A stretch of 64,000 bases of DNA from Pholiota molesta. Lineage: Eukaryota > Basidiomycota > Agaricomycetes > Agaricales > Strophariaceae. The stretch covers positions 1 to 64,000 of the forward strand of contig JACGCK010000170.1 of the NCBI GenBank assembly GCA_014925825.1. Reading direction: 5' to 3'. A model generated the notes under the pieces. The model had not been told where the DNA came from. It ran no database searches and saw only the letters and a list, made by a program, of their open reading frames with translations. The position numbers and the translations under genes were made by a program. Below are positions 57,134 through 64,000 of this stretch, piece by piece. How positions within the stretch are numbered: position 1 is the stretch's first letter; each line of letters starts with the position of its first letter.

Positions 57134-57797
57134 GATCAGACGTCAAAGTGCTTCGGTGGCCAACCTAGCTGGAAGTTGCGAACTGTTATTTTTTATTCGT
57201 TTATATATCATTTTGTCGGAATGTATCGCCTGCAGCACCTAGAGTGGCTAGCAAATTCGTCGAGATATTGATTGAAGTAGTGAGATATGAAATTTTGAAA
57301 CGTCATATGTACTCCACCGGCAATTTTACTCGGAGGATTCGTACCGCAGATGAACCAAAATTCTGCACAATACTTCCTATTACTGCAACCTTTCCAAAAA
57401 TCAAAGCTGTGTTCTTGAGATTTGGACAAGATTTGGAAGCATAAATTTGCGCAAGAATACTTATCGATTGTACACCAGATGGGTCTTTTCTAATTTTAGA
57501 TCGACCGTCGTCGCGAGGCGGACGCGTACAACATATGCGCCCACGCGTCGCACGTTTGATTCCGCGATTCCATTGCGAGTTCAGTACAGGAGGTTGTACC
57601 AATGTACACTGTGCCAGCTCAACCAAATTTTATACACAGCAATGCCGCCAGGAAGGAACTTTGCTTCCAAGAATTCAGGTCTAAACCACACCGCACAGAG
57701 TTAGAAGTAAACTATAAATTCATTGAGGCTATAGCGGGAACAGTAAGTAGCTGGGATACTCAAGGGATACTACACGATATTTCATTCCATGGTGCGT
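57134..57797. other. Intergenic between the two UGT copies
   Basis: Promoter of copy 1 and 3' flank of copy 2. No gene. Confidence 0.4.
57200..57207 (-). promoter_or_regulatory. TATA box of UGT copy 1
   Basis: TATATAAA, about 67 bases before the ATG at 57133; placed like that of copy 2. Confidence 0.5.
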
Positions 57798-59959
57798 CTA
57801 AGCAGCGCGATCCACGAACTTCGCCAAAAACGCACGCAGCTCTCTCTTCCCAACACCGCCTTCCTCCCAGGCTTCTGCGATCTCCTTCTTAAAACGCGCG
57901 GCATTCAGTGCCAGCTCCTTTCCCATCGGTCCCCGGACAAGGTCGATCATCTCTCTGATCTCGCGCCCGACAGCTTCACGCGTACCAATGGGTGCACGGT
58001 CACCGAGTCTGCGGATAGGCTTCAAGCCGTGCTCGCCGGTGCGTACCTCGAAGAGCTCGATGGCCACTTTCTGCTCCCCGAGCTGGGCGATGCCGAGAGG
58101 CTGGTCAGCTGAAAATGGCCACCCGATTCTGCGAAATGCCCCTGAATGTGAGCAGTGGAATTAGTTGGCGCGATGGGAGGACTTACAAAGGAATGCCACT
58201 TGCAAGCGCTTCTGTGATCCCTCCGTGACCGCCATGGGTCATGAACCAGCCGACAGACTGCCAGCACATAATTACTTAGCATGCAGCATATTTGAAAAAT
58301 ATGTAGAATTTCCCTTACTTTATGGGTCAAAACATACTGCTGAGGGGCCCATTTGGTTAGTAGGCCCAAGCCTGAAGATTCGACCCTCTTCTGTAGCTCA
58401 TCAGGTATGTTTGCCCAAGGCGACGCATAGCAGAAGATCTGATAATCTTCTGTTGAGAATAGAACGAGATTGATGTAGCATAAGACTCACGAAAGGCAAT
58501 TCTTTCTCGATCAGCGCCTCTATAAGTTCCTCGATATAGCCCGGCTTTGTCGGCCAGAAGATCGTCCCAAAGGATATCTATTTTCATAAATGGTAAGTAG
58601 AAGCAAGGTGTCAGAGGCAAAAGCTTGCTCATGCACAAATAGAACGGATTTTTCTCCGTATTTCTGGAGAGACTTTTCCAAGAATACTTCAACAGCAGTG
58701 TCACCTCTATTGCTGAGAGTGCTGTTACTATATCCAAAAGGCAACAAAGGACCAACGGCAAATATAAACTTTCCCCAGCCTGCGAGCCAAGACCGTAAAG
58801 ATTTTACTGATTCTACGTTCTCGTATTTCTCGGAGGTGGTGATAATTAATCCATCGCTTTCTTTTAAGAGTCTGCGGAAGTGTTCGAGCGATACAGACAT
58901 TATTGAACTTGTTAATAATTATTGCAAGAAAATCTGAAGCACTCACAGATGCGCAGTTCTTGATATGTCTGCCATTGGAGCTTGGAGATGAAGCTGGAAG
59001 CCGCTGTATCAATATATGAATAGGGCTGCTGCCTTACATGTCTACTCACATCTTGTGGAAAAAATTCATGATCATACATCGGCGGAATACCAGCTACACT
59101 GATGATGCTTCCATCCGTCGTTCGGAGAATCTTGTAGTTAATGCGTTAATAAATTTTACCTCTGATGAAGCAAGGACTCGTGTACCTTTTCGCCGATTTC
59201 TTCAGCAGATTTGCCTGTCCTTTGGACCTCGGCTCTGATTCGGGCGTCTAAATCGCCCAGGCCGCCAATCTCTGGCGGACCACAGAGGCGGATAGTAGAT
59301 GCTGCAGTCGAAGAGATCCAAGCCACAACTGGTATAGAGCTACCAGTAATCTCCCGCGTGGCGCGCAGTTGGCCCAAGCCCATGAACTAGGTGAAGTAGA
59401 TGATTCATTATGAATTTCAATTGGACCTTGGAGAACGTACATCCATAATTATAGCAGTGGGTGCTGGGACTGCACCATAAATTCTTCCTGTCTTGGCGCA
59501 AGTAAATGGCTTTTCCTCAAGGAGAGTCTTATATGCGGTTGGGTATGCGGCGACAAACTCCCCCATAACCTTAAACATATCAAGTTCTTGCGTATCAAAT
59601 GCCGCCATGACCCTATAGGAAGATAGAAACTAGCATTAATAATAGTCTTTTATTATTACTTCTTCAACGAGCTGGTCACCTAATGTGGTCGCGAAGATGC
59701 ACTAGAGATGCGTCCTCGAAGTGGGTTGTTACGTCCGAAAGCGCTTTGTCTATCATGGTGGGGGAAACTAGGACAGTCAAGACGAGATCGTTACGCTCGA
59801 GTATGAGCTTTGCGGCTAGCACTAGCAAAGGTCGGACATGACCTAGAGGTTCAGAAGGAAGTATTATAAGTATGTTATTATATTAAATTTGGAACCGAAT
59901 TTCTTACCCCAGGCTGGCATTGCCAGAAGAATCAAGTGAGTGGCGTTGGAGGGCGACAT
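57798..59959 (-). CDS. UDP-glycosyltransferase, tandem copy 2 (intact)
   Basis: GT1-fold enzyme that glycosylates small lipophilic acceptors. Eleven exons: 59908-59959, 59680-59842, 59441-59612, 59186-59386, 59050-59130, 58947-58993, 58637-58871, 58491-58577, 58319-58438, 58187-58257 and 57798-58128; 519 residues, no frame break. Seen: N-terminal THLILLAMPAWGHVRPLLVL, TIRLCGPPEIGGLGDLDARI, ESDGLIITTSEKYENVES, ISFGTIFWPTKP, GLLTKWAPQQYVLTHK, and signature WFMTHGGHGGITEALASG followed by GWPF and DQP. The end FLAKFVDRAA is shared with copy 1. The donor after exon 7 (GTGCAT) is weak, but the copy 1 alignment requires it. TATA box 59 bases upstream. Acceptor unknown; natural-product or xenobiotic glycosylation is the usual guess. 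Confidence 0.93.
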
Positions 59960-60864
59960 GCTTATGGTTATTTGATGCAGAGCTTGTTTTGAATTTTTGA
60001 AAGAGAACACCCATTGTTTTATACTCAAGCCTGCTAAATTTATTTATATAATCTCGTCCTATACTTACATAGGCAACCGTGATAGCATAACGCGTTTTAT
60101 CCAATCCATCTCGAGGATCTTTGAGGTTGTACTAGTAATACGGCGTTAACGCCAGAGCCCACAGGCAATTTTAGTCATCGTTTGTCAGATTCGTGAGATT
60201 TTCAAGGAGTTTGCGCGAGAGCTAAACGCTATTTCCTAAGCCTTTTACGTGGGAGAGAGAGCTTCCATTTCACATTGTTGTCAATATATGAGCTATGAGA
60301 ATTCAGCTTATTGAGCCTGAAAATTGCTGTCATCTCCTCTAGCTGTGTCGAAACACGGTTTTCGATTTTGGCTTGAGACGGGGCTGCCTATTTTTAAATG
60401 CCAGGATGGGCGCTAGGCTCAAGCCTAAATTTAGCTATAGTTATTATTTATAAGTGCAATCATAAGGGGGGATTTTCTTTGGCAACAAATATTGAGCCGC
60501 ACGGCGGCATTAACTGCCTACATCCGTTGAATAACGACTGAATTACTTCGAAGCGCTACACGAAGATTCATCAAAATCTAACCTCTCAAATGTCAAGACT
60601 CTTTGTTTTTAGCTTTCACCGTCGCCTATTTGAGCAATAGTAACGCCTAATGTGGCGTCCGTCGCTAATTTTGAACATGCATAACGCATGCAAGAGTCCT
60701 TGCCACCATACAGTCCAGCTCGAGACAAGCTTCATATTGAAGTGAAGTAGATAACTCTTTGGGAGAAGTCATAAAAATTGTATTGTTGTATTTCAGCCTA
60801 GCTAACACCGCGCTTGAGTCATGTTGCAACCGTTCTCGTGCAGTCTTTACCGTCGGCAACTGCT
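59960..60864. other. Intergenic, A/T-rich
   Basis: 5' flank of UGT copy 2 and 3' flank of the secreted-protein gene. A small hairpin (AGGCT-CA-AGCCT) lies near 60415. No gene. Confidence 0.4.
60018..60024 (-). promoter_or_regulatory. TATA box of UGT copy 2
   Basis: TATAAAA, 59 bases before the ATG at 59959. Confidence 0.5.
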
Positions 60865-61691
60865 TCAAGAAAGCACAAGTGTGTAGCTTTAGAGGAAGTA
60901 GATCAGCAACGTTAACAATAGCAATGGGATTCTCTATAACGCACTTCGTAGGAACTGAGGATTGTTTCAACCCATCGAGGGGGATAGGAATTCCGAGGAC
61001 ACCATCAATGGTCAACGCTCTGGTTCCCCGTTATCAGCTAACAGTAGACCAAACATATGCATAACCAGAACACTCTACTCACCGAACTTGCGCATTATTT
61101 TCTAGATCGAGAACACCAAAGGGGATAATCGCCAAAGACGCAATCGCACCTTGAGTGAGATTAACATTGTCGATTGTCCCAGAGTTCCTTGTTGCGAAAG
61201 GAGGAACAACAAGGCCGGGTTTGGCGAATGTGTGTGTGAACGTGGCGTATACGGTACCATTGAGGCCAGCTTGAGAGGTGACGCTGTCGAGAGTAAGCTC
61301 AATTGGAAGTGGGTTCTTTACTGAAATAACATCGAAAATGAGAATTTATGGAGCCGACATCTATAAAACAAGCTCACCGTCGAAGTCAATGCTAGAAATT
61401 GGTAATGATATAAATGAACTTGGAATATGTGAAACAAATTCAAACTAACGAAATCAGGTTTGTCTCCAGTGATGCGAGCTAGAGAACTTTAAGAGAGTGA
61501 AGCAAATCAGAGAAATAAGTCGGACTGACTGTGATGAATGCATCAATCTTCGTGACGAGACCAATTCCGAGGGCGTTGATGATGTCGGCAACGCCCAAAT
61601 CAGCAGCACGACTATCAACTTCGGCAGGAAGAGCCGTCACAGCAGCAAGCAAGCTAGTAGCAATCACGAAGAGAGCCGAAAGACGAGCCAT
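60865..61691 (-). CDS. Small secreted protein, tandem copy 1
   Basis: Six exons (61530-61691, 61450-61478, 61378-61391, 61083-61320, 60945-61019, 60865-60886), 179 residues. Seen: signal peptide MARLSALFVIATSLLAAVTA, then a mature domain with VKNPLPIELTLDSV, AGLNGTVYATFTHTF, TRNSGTIDNVNL, FGVLDLENN and a C-terminal SVPTNYTLVLS. No cysteines in the mature part up to the last exon, so not a hydrophobin. The NPLP-strand pattern recalls LEA2/DUF3712-type beta domains, but only loosely. Exon 3 has 14 bases. The last intron (60887-60944) is needed: reading through it would add a false tail of about 90 residues. Exon sizes 29, 14 and 75 recur in copy 2. Probably cell-wall or extracellular; function unknown. 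Confidence 0.85.
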
Positions 61692-62549
61692 TGTGTTCGA
61701 AAAGACCTGGAAGTCAAGCTATGCAGATGTCGGAGTGAATGCGAGTCTACAAAGATTCGGTATAGAAATCACTTGAAAGGTTCAGTACCTTTATACTGCG
61801 CCCCGCAGTTTAGGCACATATACTCGGTCTTGCTTCCAGTATAATAGAGCGTCCATATGGTTAACACTAAATATATCAGTCCTTCTTCGGTCAGTAGGTC
61901 TTTGACAGTGGGTAAAATCGTTCGACGATGTGGCAGTTTGCGCCATCTTTTCAGTGGATGGGGATGAAAGTTCCGTTATTGGCAGTTGAAATGTGCGTCA
62001 AGTGATCACGGAGATGGGTAGTAACTTGAAAGTATCAGAGCTTTTTGTGAGAAGTGCGAATACATCCTATACGATAGCTCCCGTGGAAAGTCTGAGCACA
62101 AAGCAAGATAGAATGTATAGAGCAGGAAACCATGTGAAATGCAGAGCTAGAGGACCCATGACGCACCGTAGACAGCCATGACCATGATGGTGAGAAGGGA
62201 AGTTTTCGAAGTTCGAGTCAGTTAATCATCACGCAACAGGGCTTACATACTTTACCCATAGAAAAACTTGCTCAATTGTTCCCAGCCAATCAAGAGCCAA
62301 ATACGAACCCTCAACGAACTCTAAGTTACGAACCCGCTGCGCTCTGGAACACTGAATATATAAACGTTTTGCGACGAAATGCTCTCCACCATGCCCAAGC
62401 ATTTGCACCCGTGGAGAATTCAATATAAGTACTTAGTCGAAAAAATCCGAAACACCCTGCTGAACCACTAAACTTCAGCGAAGTGGATCGCAAAATCGGA
62501 ATCGCATCTGGTTCGCACCGGACAGAAATTTTACAAATTTTGCTGACCA
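61692..62549. other. Intergenic between the two secreted-protein genes
   Basis: Promoter of copy 1 and 3' flank of copy 2. No gene supported. Confidence 0.4.
61789..61795 (-). promoter_or_regulatory. TATA box of secreted-protein copy 1
   Basis: TATAAAG, about 98 bases before the ATG at 61691. Confidence 0.5.
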
Positions 62550-63428
62550 TCATTTGAGCGGTTGTGCAATGGAATAACTGGTAGTGTCGTCAGATCACGT
62601 CTTCGATAGAAATCATGAAAAATACTCACTTGGTGGGGACACTCGTGTCATTAAGTCCATTCAGAGCAACTGGGACAGCGCCCAGTCCAGTGATGGTTAG
62701 CAATCTACACATCGCGACGAAACTGCATTAGCCACCATTCTTCACATCGTTCGCTGGCGTGAATAGCACAGACGAAGAGGAATTTAAGTCACTTACTGAA
62801 CGGTAATGCTCGCATTCATATTTGGAAGATCTAGGACCCCAAAATGACTAATTGAAAGCAAGGCCAGCGTACCCTGAGGCAGCGAAACGTTGTCGATGGT
62901 GCCCGAGTTCGCAGTACCCAGTGCTGGAACGGCAAGACCTGGAGAGGGGAATGATTGCGTGAAGGTGGCGAAGATTGTACCATTAAGCCGGGCGTCAACT
63001 GCTATTTCAGTGAGTGTAAATTCGATCGGGAGGGGGTTCTGGACTATTAGAAGGACGTGAGTGATTGCAGCAGGACAAGAAAGGGAGTACGCCTTACTAT
63101 CGATGTTGACGCTTTGAAGAGCTGAGAGATAAGCAGAAGGTACAGCAAATAGATATACATAGAACTGACGAGATCGTGTTCGTCAAAACTGATTCGATCT
63201 GTGAGACGCTATAAGCTGAGGTATCGATAATTGAAGCCAGAATAAGATACTAACCGTGATAAAAGCATTGATATCCTTGACAAGATCGGAGGCCTGAAAC
63301 GTACTGACAATAGATGTGGGTGTCAGGGGCGGCAAAGTAGCTTCGGAATCACGATTTTCAACGGCTGCAGCAGCAGACGACAGAATGAATCCAATGGCGA
63401 CAGCAAGGAAAACATAAAAACGGGCCAT
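62550..63428 (-). CDS. Small secreted protein, tandem copy 2
   Basis: Six exons (63255-63428, 63170-63198, 63098-63111, 62797-63043, 62630-62704, 62550-62577), 188 residues. Seen: signal peptide MARFYVFLAVAIGFILSSAAA, then IQNPLPIEFTLTEI, ARLNGTIFATFTQSF, TANSGTIDNVSL, FGVLDLPN, ITGLGAVPVALNGLND and the end SVPTNYSIAQPLK. Exons 2, 3 and 5 have exactly the lengths of copy 1 (29, 14, 75). Exons 1 and 4 differ by multiples of three (12 and 9 bases), and the last exon by 6. The acceptors of exons 2 and 3 were picked by this match (CTCACAG and TCAAAG). TATA box 80 bases upstream. The mature parts have clearly diverged, so both copies are probably functional. Confidence 0.85.
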
Positions 63429-64000
63429 AGTAAGTACTTCTGATCGTTTTGCGATTGTGAATTTGATACCAGTACTCAAAGAAAGCAGATACCTGTAACG
63501 CAAGCCCATTTATACACTGGCAGCAAATTATTTTTGCTCGTGCCGGTTTTCTGAACAATCGATCGAGGAGCTTGAGAAAAAATTGAAGGTTGCAGAAAAT
63601 AAAACGAGAGGATTTGGAGAGGATGTCGAGGGTTCGCAACTGTGTGTGGGTCAATTTCCAGGTGACGTGAAGAGACGAAATTCATGTTCTTAGTAGGAGA
63701 AAGTAGCAAGTGTCCTCGGCATGTCACAACTGATAACAGATCGTCCAATAGCGAAATATCGGACTGGAATGATCAACAATAGGCGACCACAGTCTAGGCC
63801 TTGAGAGTATAACAGCGAGCATGTTCCGGCTTGAAGCTGGGTTGAAGGCTCGTTCACACACCCTCTTGTTCGCGGGATTTATCATGTCGGTTTGAGAAGT
63901 CCTATTATGACCGAGATGACGCCAAGGCAAGCACAAGAAGAAGCAACATTCCAGCCCTAAAATAATTGGAAGTGTGATAAGTTTAGTGTACAGGAGAGGA
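63429..64000. other. 5' flank of secreted-protein copy 2 up to the window edge
   Basis: Apart from the TATA box no feature is recognised. Confidence 0.4.
63508..63514 (-). promoter_or_regulatory. TATA box of secreted-protein copy 2
   Basis: TATAAAT, about 80 bases before the ATG at 63428. Confidence 0.5.

Overview
This 64-kb window reads as nuclear DNA of a filamentous basidiomycete, most likely an Agaricomycete. The genes are intron-rich, with introns of about 50-65 bases that mostly start GTRNGY and end YAG, and several micro-exons occur. The families also fit: a DUF6533 membrane protein, an adenylate-forming reductase, a copper amine oxidase and UDP-glycosyltransferases. There are no operons, and neighbours are transcribed from both strands. 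I assembled all gene models by hand from splice signals, reading frame and family motifs. There is no transcript support.

Left part (1-10.3 kb): the 5' end of an adenylate-forming reductase (minus strand, cut by the window edge). About 3 kb further on lies a decayed second copy that keeps the upstream region and the last three exons but has lost almost everything between. Then come a 14-exon seven-helix DUF6533 protein and a small proline-rich unknown whose frame breaks at a C6 run.

Middle (10.8-31.2 kb), dense housekeeping: a serine-rich unknown (764 aa), copper amine oxidase (12 exons), SMC4 of condensin (20 exons), a TMCO4/Mil1-type DUF726 hydrolase, SRP14, a small type I membrane protein divergent from SRP14, and a short-chain dehydrogenase.

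Right-middle (31.2-41.4 kb), sparse and repeat-bearing: two single-exon genes that share an undescribed N-terminal motif, a 1.29-kb element with terminal inverted repeats and a 7-base target duplication, a 0.92-kb MITE-like element with long inverted ends directly behind a stop codon, and a 99-residue charged protein.

Right part (42-64 kb): a CorA-type Mg2+ transporter, a PX-domain AGC kinase with a very long tail, a homeodomain regulator, a tandem pair of UDP-glycosyltransferases (one broken by a single missing base), and a tandem pair of small secreted proteins with the same six-exon architecture.

The genes do not form one pathway. Common threads are local tandem duplication followed by decay (reductase, glycosyltransferase, secreted protein, motif family) and single-base frame breaks at homopolymer runs, which are either pseudogene mutations or assembly errors.
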